Shown in pieces: positions 54,472-62,086 of a DNA stretch of 64,000 nt. A program made the translations under genes and the position numbers. How positions within the stretch are numbered: position 1 is the first letter of the stretch; each line of letters starts with the position of its first letter. Below the pieces are notes generated by a model that saw only the letters and a list, made by a program, of their open reading frames with translations, did not search any database and was not told where the DNA came from. Source of the stretch: Phycisphaerae bacterium (lineage in GTDB: Bacteria > Planctomycetota > Phycisphaerae > Phycisphaerales > SM1A02). The stretch covers positions 1 through 64,000 of the forward strand of contig VGXL01000002.1 of NCBI GenBank assembly GCA_016873315.1, in the 5' to 3' direction.

Positions 54472-55746
54472 TCAACGATCATCGAGTGGCAGTGGATCTT
54501 TCACGGTGCCGGCGGCCCACGCCCTGATGCGCGGCAGGGCCACCTCCTTGAGCAGGATCTTCGCGCATGCAGCGATCGGAATCGCCAGCAGCATGCCGTA
54601 CACCCCCGCCACGCTTCCGCCCGCCAGGATCGCCACGAATACCGTCACAGGGTCGAGGTTCGTGGCCCGACCCGCGATGATGGGCGTGAGCACATTGCCC
54701 TCGAGCGCCTGCACGGCAGAGAAGACGATCGCCGGGCCGAGCACGACCCAGAGCATGCTCATGCGTTCGGCTTCGGGCAACTGAAGCTGCGTCACCGCCA
54801 ACATCGGCACTGCAAGCAGCAAGACGACGCCGCTGAGGTACGGCACGACCGCGAGCACGCCAGCCGCGACACCAAGGGTCAGGGCGTAGGGCACGCCGCA
54901 GATGGCCCATCCGACGGTGAACAGCACCGCCATGATCGCGGCGATCACGATGCGTCCGCGCACGAACCCAGCGACTGCAGCATCCATTTGGGCCGTCAGA
55001 CGATGCACATCGGTCTTCGCGTCGTCTGGAATCATCGAGTCAAGGAACCCGACGATATCCGGGAAATGCACGCTGAAAAAGTAGAAGTAAAACGGAACGA
55101 GTGCAGCGGCAAAGAGCAGGCTCAGCACACTCAAGATGAATCCTGCGATGTCGCCGCTCCGCGCACCAAGGAACGCCAAACCGACATCCCAGATCGAACG
55201 CGACGCGGCGTGAGGGGCGGCATCAACTGGCGTTGCATCACTCGGTCCTGCGGCGGGATCAGTCAACGGCAGCTTGCCAGCGAGGCGATCGCCATTCAGG
55301 TCGACATCGGTCTTGGACTCCAACCACAAGAGCCACTCCGCGACATCCTTCCGAAACGCCTCGGGGAGCTGCGCCTGAAACTCGCCGATCGAATTCTTGA
55401 GCGCACCTGACTGCACCTTGTTGACGATCGCCTCGCTCTGGCGAATGACGGAGGGAATCAGCACGAAGGTGCCGCCCGCCGCACCAAGCACGATCGCGCC
55501 GGTCACGCCACCGACGACCGCGACGCGCGTCACTCGAAACCGTGTGCTGATCCAGCGCACGAGCGGTTCGACCAAGTACGCGAGCCCGAGCGCAACGATG
55601 AGCGGGATCGTGATGTACCGAAGCGCATAGCCCGCCCACACGACAGCGACGACGATGCCCACCAGCAAGAGATCGCGGACCGGCTGGATGTGCCAGAGGT
55701 GGCGGCGTGTCCAGTCAACTTCACTCGGCAGTGGTTCGTCCGGCAT
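54472..55746 (-). CDS. AI-2E-family transporter (PerM/TqsA type)
   Basis: 424 residues. Two N-terminal membrane helices (VRDLLLVGIVVAVVWAGYAL, then ITIPLIVALGLAYLVEPLVR), a large soluble loop, and a C-terminal bundle of helices with FVRGRIVIAAIMAVLF, PYLSGVVLLLAVPML and the closing AGGSVAGVYGMLLAIPIAA are the family pattern. Known members export autoinducer-2 or exchange Na+ and H+; substrate cannot be predicted. The start (55746) overlaps the 3' end of the Minf_1886-family gene by 26 bases, so the two are probably one operon. Confidence 0.9.
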   Translation of the reverse strand: MPDEPLPSEVDWTRRHLWHIQPVRDLLLVGIVVAVVWAGYALRYITIPLIVALGLAYLVEPLVRWISTRFRVTRVAVVGGVTGAIVLGAAGGTFVLIPSVIRQSEAIVNKVQSGALKNSIGEFQAQLPEAFRKDVAEWLLWLESKTDVDLNGDRLAGKLPLTDPAAGPSDATPVDAAPHAASRSIWDVGLAFLGARSGDIAGFILSVLSLLFAAALVPFYFYFFSVHFPDIVGFLDSMIPDDAKTDVHRLTAQMDAAVAGFVRGRIVIAAIMAVLFTVGWAICGVPYALTLGVAAGVLAVVPYLSGVVLLLAVPMLAVTQLQLPEAERMSMLWVVLGPAIVFSAVQALEGNVLTPIIAGRATNLDPVTVFVAILAGGSVAGVYGMLLAIPIAACAKILLKEVALPRIRAWAAGTVKDPLPLDDR

Positions 55747-56149
55747 TGAGCGTCATCCTCTGTGCGACATGCGCATGGTGGAAGGTCTCGTCGAAGTCGT
55801 ACACCGAGCGGAAGTCGTCGATCGAATCCTGCGGTGTCTTGCTCATCAATCCGCATTCGATCAGGCCGAAGACGATCTTGCCGAAGTCGTCGGTCCGGTG
55901 AATGTTCCAGTGCTCGAGGACCGATTGCGCCATCAACCCGTACTGGTGGATCGCCAGTTCGGCGAGGCCAAGGCACAGTTGCTGCCCCGTCACATGCCCC
56001 CCCACAGAGCCCCCGACTTGGGCGGCGTGGACCTGCGCAGAGGTGTTCGAAAGCCCAAGTTGCACGAAATCGAAGGCCTCCCGGGGGTACGCTCCCGCGG
56101 CGGCCTGGAGTTGCTTCAGGTCAACTTCAACGGGCTTGGGCGGGGGCAT
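55721..56149 (-). CDS. Minf_1886-family protein (Planctomycetes/Verrucomicrobia-specific)
   Basis: 142 residues. The pattern matches the family: YPREAFDFVQLGL, HVTGQQLCLGLAELAIHQYG, ALSVLEHW-type helix, TDDFGKIVFGLIECGLMSKT and DFRSVYDFDETF. No function is known for it. It has no signal peptide or membrane helix. TACTTT lies six bases before the ATG with no ribosome binding site. The gene is a good lineage marker for this window. Confidence 0.85.
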   Translation of the reverse strand: MPPPKPVEVDLKQLQAAAGAYPREAFDFVQLGLSNTSAQVHAAQVGGSVGGHVTGQQLCLGLAELAIHQYGLMAQSVLEHWNIHRTDDFGKIVFGLIECGLMSKTPQDSIDDFRSVYDFDETFHHAHVAQRMTLNAGRTTAE

Positions 56150-56155
56150 GTCCGG

Positions 56156-56161
56156 AAAGTA
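56156..56161 (-). promoter_or_regulatory. TANNNT -10 element six bases before the Minf_1886-family gene
   Basis: Minus-strand TACTTT, six bases, then ATG 56149. No Shine-Dalgarno sequence, so a leaderless start is likely. Confidence 0.45.
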
Positions 56162-56200
56162 GCAAAAACCTTCGGATTACGGCCCACTTCACCGCACCCA

Positions 56201-56240
56201 TGGTTATATTGCCTCGAATAACTCGGGCAGGACGCCCGAG
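56201..56240 (+). promoter_or_regulatory. Promoter -10 and leader hairpin of the OmpA-family lipoprotein gene
   Basis: TGGTTATATT (56201-56210) looks like an extended -10 element. It is followed by a seven-base-pair hairpin CTCGGGC/GCCCGAG (56222-56240) whose 3' arm runs into the GAGGGGAG ribosome binding site. The hairpin may cap the mRNA 5' end or tune translation. Confidence 0.45.
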
Positions 56241-56253
56241 GGGAGATATGTCC

Positions 56254-57177
56254 ATGAACGCACTGGCAGCGCATCGCATCGTATTCGGCGGAAGCTTGGT
56301 CACCTTGGCCCTCGGCTTCGCCGGATGTGTCCCGCAAGAGAAGTATGACGCCGCGGTCACCGCAGCGCGAAGCTACGAGCAACAGCTCGGATCGGCGCGC
56401 GACGACTTGAGCACGTCGCGCGCGAACGAAGATCGCTTGCGTTCGCAGATCTCGCAAGCCCGCGCCGACCTTGAGTCGCTTCAGGGTCTGACGGATGGCA
56501 GCAAGGTCGACCTCGAGAAGCTTCGTGACGCGTACGACGCGCTCAGCAAGCAGGTCGCGGGCATGGATGCTGGTGGTCCGCTTCCGGCGAACATCAACAT
56601 TCTCCTCGCGTCGCTCGCCGAGCAGTATCCAGACATGCTCCAGTTCGATGCGAAGACGGGCATGCTCCGCTTCCTGTCGGACGTGACCTTCGACAGCGGC
56701 TCGGCCCGCGTCAAGGACTCGGCGCGTGAAGTGCTGAGTCGGTTCGCTGCGATTCTCAACAACCCTGAGCTTGCTGCTTTCGAGACCGTCGTCACCGGTC
56801 ACACCGACAATGTTCGCATCGGCAAGCCCGAGACGCTGAAGAACCACCCGACCAACACGCACCTCTCAGCGCACCGCGCGATCTCGGTCCGCGATCTGCT
56901 CGTGGGCGACGGCGTTGCCGCCAACCGCGTTGAGGTGGCTGGTTGGGGCGAGTACCGTCCGATCGTCGAGAACGGTCCGCGCGGCGCCGCGCAGAACCGT
57001 CGCGTCGAGGTGTTCATCCGCCCGATGACCTACGACACCACGACCGGTTCGTGGGGCGGTTCGACTGGTGAGACTCGCCCGACCGTGACGCCGAGTTCCA
57101 CGCCGGAGAAGGACGCGACGGTTCCCGCCGCGGCCCCGACCATCACCCGTCCGGCCCCTGAGAAGGATCCGAACTGA
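56254..57177 (+). CDS. OmpA-family (Pal-like) lipoprotein with coiled coil
   Basis: 307 residues from ATG 56254; ATG 56248 is too close to the GAGGGGAG site. The signal peptide ends LGFAGC, a plausible lipobox. A coiled coil (about 25-110, RSYEQQLGSARDDLSTSRAN) leads to the OmpA peptidoglycan-binding domain with FDSGSARV, VTGHTDNVRIG, LSAHRAISVRDLLVGDGV and GAAQNRRVEVFI. The tail is Pro/Thr/Ser-rich. It is expected to tether the outer membrane to peptidoglycan. Highly expressed by the look of its promoter, leader hairpin and double terminator region. Confidence 0.92.
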   Translation: MNALAAHRIVFGGSLVTLALGFAGCVPQEKYDAAVTAARSYEQQLGSARDDLSTSRANEDRLRSQISQARADLESLQGLTDGSKVDLEKLRDAYDALSKQVAGMDAGGPLPANINILLASLAEQYPDMLQFDAKTGMLRFLSDVTFDSGSARVKDSAREVLSRFAAILNNPELAAFETVVTGHTDNVRIGKPETLKNHPTNTHLSAHRAISVRDLLVGDGVAANRVEVAGWGEYRPIVENGPRGAAQNRRVEVFIRPMTYDTTTGSWGGSTGETRPTVTPSSTPEKDATVPAAAPTITRPAPEKDPN

Positions 57178-57198
57178 CCAACGCCTGGCGAACTCGCT

Positions 57199-57249
57199 GG
57201 CGCCCAAACTGATTCCCAGACTGATTCCCAGACTGATCTCCAGTCTGGG
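57199..57249 (+). repeat. Tandem ACTGATTCCCAG repeat forming a nine-base-pair hairpin
   Basis: Two ACTGATTCCCAG units and a partial third (57208 onward) end in a hairpin CCCAGACTG/CAGTCTGGG (57227-57249, five-base loop). Flanking GGCGCCC and GGGCGCC can extend it by looping out one repeat. Located about 50 bases after the lipoprotein stop. Confidence 0.7.
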
Positions 57250-57280
57250 CGCCCGACCAGCGACAACCAAGTCCGATCGT

Positions 57281-57313
57281 GCGGCCCCCACCCGGGGGCC
57301 GCTTGTCGTTTTT
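57281..57313 (+). terminator. Intrinsic terminator of the OmpA-family gene
   Basis: GCGGCCCCC/GGGGGCCGC, nine base pairs with a four-base loop, followed by TTGTCGTTTTT. The 312-base interval 57178-57489 holds this, the hairpin before it, three GGCCGCTTG-like repeats and the next promoter, but no gene. Confidence 0.75.
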
Positions 57314-57435
57314 GGCGGCCGCTTGGCGTTTCCAGGGCCGCTTGTCGGTCCCGCGGACGCCTGTGGGGAGTCCATTTTTTGGCGTCTGAATCAAGCGAAA
57401 CTCGCGCCGCCGGCGTGATTCCGAACATCGCGATT

Positions 57436-57463
57436 TTGCTCCGCTGCCCAGTTGGGCTAGTGT
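57436..57463 (+). promoter_or_regulatory. Candidate promoter of the dockerin protein gene at 57490
   Basis: TTGCTC, a 16-base spacer and TAGTGT. A GAGGAG ribosome binding site follows about 11 bases before the ATG. Confidence 0.4.
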
Positions 57464-57489
57464 TGGGTTCCAAGAGGAGCCACTGCATT

Positions 57490-59736
57490 ATGAACCACCG
57501 AGCCACCGTTGCCACGCTAGCCCTGTTCCTTGCGCCAACTGCCCTTGCGCAGAGTGTCGCGTTCAGCGAAATCCGCGTCGATGAACCGGGCTTCGACCTG
57601 AGCGAGTATGTCGAGTTGACTGGCGCCGCCGGCACGACGCTGGACGGGCTGTCCGTCGTCGTGGTGGGCGACGGTGATGCTGGTTCGCCCAACGGCGTCG
57701 TCGAGTCGGTGATCGCGCTGAGCGGAACGATCGGCTCGTCCGGCCGCTTCCTCGTTGCCGAAGCAACCTTCTCGCTCACAGCAACTCCAGATCTCTACGC
57801 TGACTTTGAGTTCGAGTCGAGTGACAACACGACCTTCTTCCTGGTGAGCGGTTTCACCGGCGGTCTCGGCACGGATCTCGACACGAACGACGACGGCACG
57901 CTCGACTCCACGCCGTGGACGGGGCTCCTGTCGAGCGTCGCGTTTGTGCGCAATGCGTTGCCGGATGGCGTGACGAATGAGTTCTACTACTCAAACACGA
58001 CCGTCGGGCCCGTCGATGGCGACTCTCCCGCGCACGCCTATCTGTGCTCTGACTCGTCGGCGTGGAAGGCGGGCGCGCTGGATACCGCGGCGGGCTACGA
58101 CACCCCCGGCACCGCAAACCCTGCGTGCGGCAGCACCATCGCCCTGGCCTTCAGCGAGGTCCGTACAAAGCAGTACGGTGCCGATGTCGACGAGTATGTC
58201 GAGTTCATCGGTACACCCGGTGCTTCGCTTGCTGGCCTGGTGTATGTCGTGCTCGGTGACCGCGCCGCGTCTGGCACGACCCCGGCCGACTATGTTGGCC
58301 ATGTCGAGATGGCGCTCCCGCTCGACGGAGCAGTCGTCCCGGTCGATGGCCGGCTCGTGATCGCCGAGCCGACCGTGACCTTCCCACTGAATGTGGACTG
58401 GGTCACTCCGGCGGACGGGCTGAATTTCGAAGACAACAGCACCTCACGCACCCACTTGGTCGTCAGCGGCTGGATCGGTCAAGTCAACACCGATCTCGAC
58501 ACCAACAACGACGGCACCCTCGACACCACGCCTTGGTCCGGCGTGGTCGCCAGTCTTGCCTTCCGCGGCCCCTACACGACCGACCATGTGTACTCCTCCA
58601 ATGTCGTCCCGGTCGACACGACCTCCACGGGCTCATACACCGCCGCACACGGCTACGCCTGCTCGCCGCAGGGCGACTGGCAGGTCGGCGCGTTCATGTA
58701 CTACCTCAGCGGTGGTGACACCCCGGGTACGGCGAACCGCGACTGCGCGGCTGGTCCGGTGCTCGAGTGCGGCGAGTCGATCGCCGGCGCGTGCAACGAG
58801 GCGCATGCGAACCCATTCTGCAGCGATGTGAACTGCTGCTATGCGGTGTGCACGCTCGATCCGTCCTGCTGCAACGAGGCATGGGATGCAGCGTGCGTCA
58901 CCCAGGCCGCGACGAGCTGCGCCGTGGCCACCGCAAGCTGCGAGTTCATCGATGTCCGGATCAACGAGATCCGCATCGACATGACCGGCACAGACACGCT
59001 CGAGTTCGTCGAGCTGGCTGGTACCCCGGGTGCGTCACTGGGTGACCTGACGCTGATCGTCATCGGGGACGCGCCGTCAGGCACGAGCGTCAGCGGCTTC
59101 ATCGAACGCGTCCGCCCGCTTGTCGGCGTGATGATGCCGGTCGATGGCACCCTGCTGATTGGCAACCCCCTCACCAACCCCGACGTCGGCAACGGTGCCG
59201 GCACCGGTGGAGCCAACCTGGCGGACAACTGGCTCGAGAACAGCGACAACCTCACCTTCTTCCTGGTCCGTGGATTCACCGGTGCGATCAACACTGACCT
59301 CGATACCAACGACGACGGCACCTTCGACTCGACACCGTGGGTCGAGGTGATCGACAGCATCGCCCTGATCGAGAGTCCCACGACTCCCCCGATCGGGACC
59401 GAGTTCGCCTACGGCCCCAACCGCATCGGGCCGGACGGCGTGTTCGTGCCCGGCCATGTGTGGCGCTGCCAGGACACCGGCTGCTGGAACATCGGGCTCT
59501 TTGACATCGCGTCCAACCAGACCGCTGGCAACGAGACCCCCGGCCTCTCCAATGTCGTGTGCGATGCGTCGGACTGCCTCGGCGACTTCAACGACGACGG
59601 TGTGCGCGACGGTGCCGACCTGGGCAGCATCCTCGCGGCCTGGGGCACCTCGAGCGGAGACGTGAACGGCGACGGCGTGACCGACGGGGCCGACCTCGGA
59701 GCGTTCCTTGCCGTGTTCGGGATCCCCTGCGAGTGA
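57490..59736 (+). CDS. Secreted three-repeat protein with Cys cluster and dockerin-like C-terminus
   Basis: 748 residues from ATG 57490 (GAGGAG upstream). A signal peptide (LALFLAPTALAQ) is followed by three repeats of about 180 residues, starting near residues 24, 218 and 487. Each opens with a FSEIRVDxxGxDxxEYVEL-like strand and contains DTNDDGTLDSTPWTG; the pattern recalls lamin-tail domains. Between the second and third lies a cysteine-rich stretch (CCYAVCTLDPSCCNEAWDAA) seen in secreted Phycisphaerae proteins. The end is dockerin-like (DFNDDGVRDGADLGSILAAW, DVNGDGVTDGADLGAFLAVF). An extracellular or surface protein, ligand unknown. Confidence 0.88.
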   Translation: MNHRATVATLALFLAPTALAQSVAFSEIRVDEPGFDLSEYVELTGAAGTTLDGLSVVVVGDGDAGSPNGVVESVIALSGTIGSSGRFLVAEATFSLTATPDLYADFEFESSDNTTFFLVSGFTGGLGTDLDTNDDGTLDSTPWTGLLSSVAFVRNALPDGVTNEFYYSNTTVGPVDGDSPAHAYLCSDSSAWKAGALDTAAGYDTPGTANPACGSTIALAFSEVRTKQYGADVDEYVEFIGTPGASLAGLVYVVLGDRAASGTTPADYVGHVEMALPLDGAVVPVDGRLVIAEPTVTFPLNVDWVTPADGLNFEDNSTSRTHLVVSGWIGQVNTDLDTNNDGTLDTTPWSGVVASLAFRGPYTTDHVYSSNVVPVDTTSTGSYTAAHGYACSPQGDWQVGAFMYYLSGGDTPGTANRDCAAGPVLECGESIAGACNEAHANPFCSDVNCCYAVCTLDPSCCNEAWDAACVTQAATSCAVATASCEFIDVRINEIRIDMTGTDTLEFVELAGTPGASLGDLTLIVIGDAPSGTSVSGFIERVRPLVGVMMPVDGTLLIGNPLTNPDVGNGAGTGGANLADNWLENSDNLTFFLVRGFTGAINTDLDTNDDGTFDSTPWVEVIDSIALIESPTTPPIGTEFAYGPNRIGPDGVFVPGHVWRCQDTGCWNIGLFDIASNQTAGNETPGLSNVVCDASDCLGDFNDDGVRDGADLGSILAAWGTSSGDVNGDGVTDGADLGAFLAVFGIPCE

Positions 59737-59762
59737 CGCTCGGTTGAGTCCTGCCTGCCTTC

Positions 59763-59791
59763 GCGGGCGCCCGGTTTCGCCGGGCGCCCGC
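59763..59791. terminator. Strong 12-bp hairpin after the dockerin protein gene
   Basis: GCGGGCGCCCGG/CCGGGCGCCCGC with loop TTTCG, 26 bases after the stop. No T-run follows, so it may act as mRNA-end protection or as a factor-assisted terminator. Confidence 0.6.
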
Positions 59792-59859
59792 TTCCATTGG
59801 CAAGCATTCAATCCGCCGCGAAACCAATCAACCCAGCGCGACGACCGGCCCCGCTGGAG

Positions 59860-59865
59860 TACCCT
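59860..59865 (+). promoter_or_regulatory. TANNNT -10 element six bases before mlaE start
   Basis: TACCCT, six bases, then ATG 59872. No Shine-Dalgarno sequence. Leaderless start suspected. Confidence 0.45.
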
Positions 59866-59871
59866 CCTGCC

Positions 59872-60702
59872 ATGGCCGTCGGGCACGCAGTCTCCAAGGT
59901 CGGTGCGGCCACCTATGACGCCGTTTCAGGCTTTGGCGAGTTCATGCTGTTCTTCATGGCCGCGGTGCAGCGACTGATCGCCCACCCGGCGCGCTGCCTT
60001 CGACCGAGCCTCATCTTCCCGCAGCTCTATTCGGTCGGCGTCCTGTCGATCCCGGTGGTCGGGATCACTGGCGCCTTCATCGGCATGATCCTGGTGCTCG
60101 AGGGCTTCGACCAGTTTCAGGCCATCGGGCAGGAAGACCGCATCGGCGGGGTGATCGTGGTGAGCGTCTGCAAGCAGATCGGGCCGGTGCTCAGCGCGGT
60201 CATGGTCGCCGGGCGTGTGGGCGGCGCGCTCAGTGCGGAACTCGGCACCATGCGCATCACCGAGCAGCTCGATGCCATGCGTGCGATGGATGCAGACCCG
60301 ATCCGGATCCTGGTGGTTCCACGCATCGTGGCGTGCGTCATCATGACCCCGATCCTGACCATCTTCAGCGATGCGCTGGGAACCGCGGGCGCCTGGCTGG
60401 TGTCGGTGCGCATCTTCGGCGTGGCCGACGCGGAATTCTGGCATTACGTCCAGCAAATCGTCTACCTGCTCGATCCGATCAACGGGCTGGTCAAGGCCAC
60501 CGTCTTCGGGCTCTGCATCGGTGCGATCGCCTGCTTCCGAGGCTTCACCTGCCAGCCCGGTGCGGCGGGCGTCGGTCAGGCCGCCACCAGCTCGTTCGTC
60601 ACGAGCTTCATCGCGATCATCGCCGCAAACCTGGTGCTGGCCGAGTTCCTCAACACCGTGTTCATCATCCTGGTGCCTGATGCGCCGAGCGTCTTCGGTT
60701 GA
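59872..60702 (+). CDS. mlaE: MlaE-family ABC transporter permease
   Basis: 276 residues from ATG 59872. The family pattern is clear: VVGITGAFIGMILVLEGFDQ, QIGPVLSAVMVAGRVGGALS, AELGTMRITEQLDAMRAMD with the conserved E-Q-DA-M segment, and PRIVACVIMTPIL. Five or six membrane helices. MlaE permeases with an MlaF ATPase and MCE proteins move phospholipids or other lipids between inner and outer membranes. The partners are not in this window. It is followed after four bases by the transglutaminase-like gene, so the two form an operon. Confidence 0.92.
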   Translation: MAVGHAVSKVGAATYDAVSGFGEFMLFFMAAVQRLIAHPARCLRPSLIFPQLYSVGVLSIPVVGITGAFIGMILVLEGFDQFQAIGQEDRIGGVIVVSVCKQIGPVLSAVMVAGRVGGALSAELGTMRITEQLDAMRAMDADPIRILVVPRIVACVIMTPILTIFSDALGTAGAWLVSVRIFGVADAEFWHYVQQIVYLLDPINGLVKATVFGLCIGAIACFRGFTCQPGAAGVGQAATSSFVTSFIAIIAANLVLAEFLNTVFIILVPDAPSVFG

Positions 60703-60706
60703 AGCC

Positions 60707-62005
60707 ATGGACCGTTCGGTGCGCGAGTCCAAGCAGGCGCTCGGGATCGATCGGCGCGGCTTCCTCGGCACGGCTCTCGTGGCGAGCCTGCCGTGGCCCG
60801 CACGGCTCCAGTCGCCGCCGCCCGCGCCGGGCGTCAGCGATCTTGCCGGCCGACCCCCTGCTCCGCCGGCTTGGCGCGTCGATCCGTGGCTCTACGACAT
60901 GACCTTCCGTGTGCAGGTGCTCGGCATCCCGGCCTTCCAGGAGGGCGGGGTCGCAAGCAACACCGAGACGATGCGCTTGACGACCAATCGCCTGGCGCTC
61001 TCGATGTCCACCCTGGACACCTGGTCGCGCGTGGATCTGTCGAGCCTCCGTGCGACCACCACGCTCACCGGTGGGCCGCGCCGATCGATCCAGGTCTCGA
61101 TGGCCGATTCGCAGGGCGGCACGCGCCTGGTCACGCTCGACACCGGCGCCGTGAGTTGCCAGTCGATTCAGTGGGAGTTGCAGTGGCGCGTGCAGGTCTG
61201 GTCGAGTCTCGTGGACGAGGATCAGGCGCAGCGCGTGACCTGGCCCAGATCATGGCCCGCCGAGGTCGAGCCTTGGCTCAAGCCGTCGGTGGCGATCGAG
61301 AGCGATGACCCGCGCTTTGCGCAGCATGTGCAGTCGGTCTCCGGTGGGAAGCTCAAGGATGTCCCGATCTGGCTCGCGACCAAGGACCTCGTGCGGCACA
61401 CGGTGCTCTGGTTCCGGGGCGTCGACAGCTTCGGCAACATCACCGACACCACGGCCACCCGTGGCTTCCAGCTGCAGGGTGCTGCAGCCGTGATGGAGTC
61501 GCGCAAGGGGTCGGTCTACGACCTGTGCGCGGCCTGTGTGGCCACGCTGCGCGCGGCGGGGATTCCTGCGCGACCGGTGCTCGGCATGATCGAGGCCCCG
61601 CAAGGGACCATCACCGGCGGCATGCCGCAGTTCAGGCTCGGGTGCTGGGCCGAGGCGTACCTACCCGGAACAGGATGGATGCCGTTCGATCCCGACCGGA
61701 TCTTCGTCAACGGTGCAAAGTCGCTGGATGTGCTCCAGCCGTGGGAGTGCTTCGGCAGCTGGCCGTACCTCAACTACCGAGCACCCATCTCGCATGACTT
61801 CCTGCCCTCGATGCAGCCGAAGCCACCGGTGCAGTACCCGGGCATGTGGGGCTGGATCCGCGCTGGTGGCATCGATCCGAACTGCCAGCTCATGGACTAC
61901 CTCACCTGCGTGATGATCGACCGGGGTGCCGGCCAGTGGGATCCAGGCCCGGCACCGGAGATCCCACCCGCGTACCTCCTGCGCGGTCCCAAGCCGCGCC
62001 ACTGA
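60707..62005 (+). CDS. Tat-exported transglutaminase-like protein, probably inactive
   Basis: 432 residues from ATG 60707. The N-terminus has a twin-arginine signal (DRRGFLGTALVASLPWPA). A beta-rich domain is followed by a transglutaminase-like core (about 245-340): KGSVYDLCAACVATLRAAG-IPARPVLG and RLGCWAEAYLPGTGWMPFDP. In that fold the catalytic cysteine normally stands two residues after the glycine (GxC) and the histidine two before the tryptophan (HxW). Here the positions read GSV and GCW, so Cys and His appear replaced by Val and Gly, while the Asp stays. Cysteines nearby might compensate if the alignment slips. A periplasmic binding or scaffold role is inferred. It lies in an operon with mlaE. 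Confidence 0.75.
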   Translation: MDRSVRESKQALGIDRRGFLGTALVASLPWPARLQSPPPAPGVSDLAGRPPAPPAWRVDPWLYDMTFRVQVLGIPAFQEGGVASNTETMRLTTNRLALSMSTLDTWSRVDLSSLRATTTLTGGPRRSIQVSMADSQGGTRLVTLDTGAVSCQSIQWELQWRVQVWSSLVDEDQAQRVTWPRSWPAEVEPWLKPSVAIESDDPRFAQHVQSVSGGKLKDVPIWLATKDLVRHTVLWFRGVDSFGNITDTTATRGFQLQGAAAVMESRKGSVYDLCAACVATLRAAGIPARPVLGMIEAPQGTITGGMPQFRLGCWAEAYLPGTGWMPFDPDRIFVNGAKSLDVLQPWECFGSWPYLNYRAPISHDFLPSMQPKPPVQYPGMWGWIRAGGIDPNCQLMDYLTCVMIDRGAGQWDPGPAPEIPPAYLLRGPKPRH

Positions 62006-62086
62006 GGACCATGACCCGGTGAAGCCCGCTGGCGCTCCACGCATCGCACAGGGGGCGCGCGTCAGGATTCCCGCCTGGGCCTTCGC

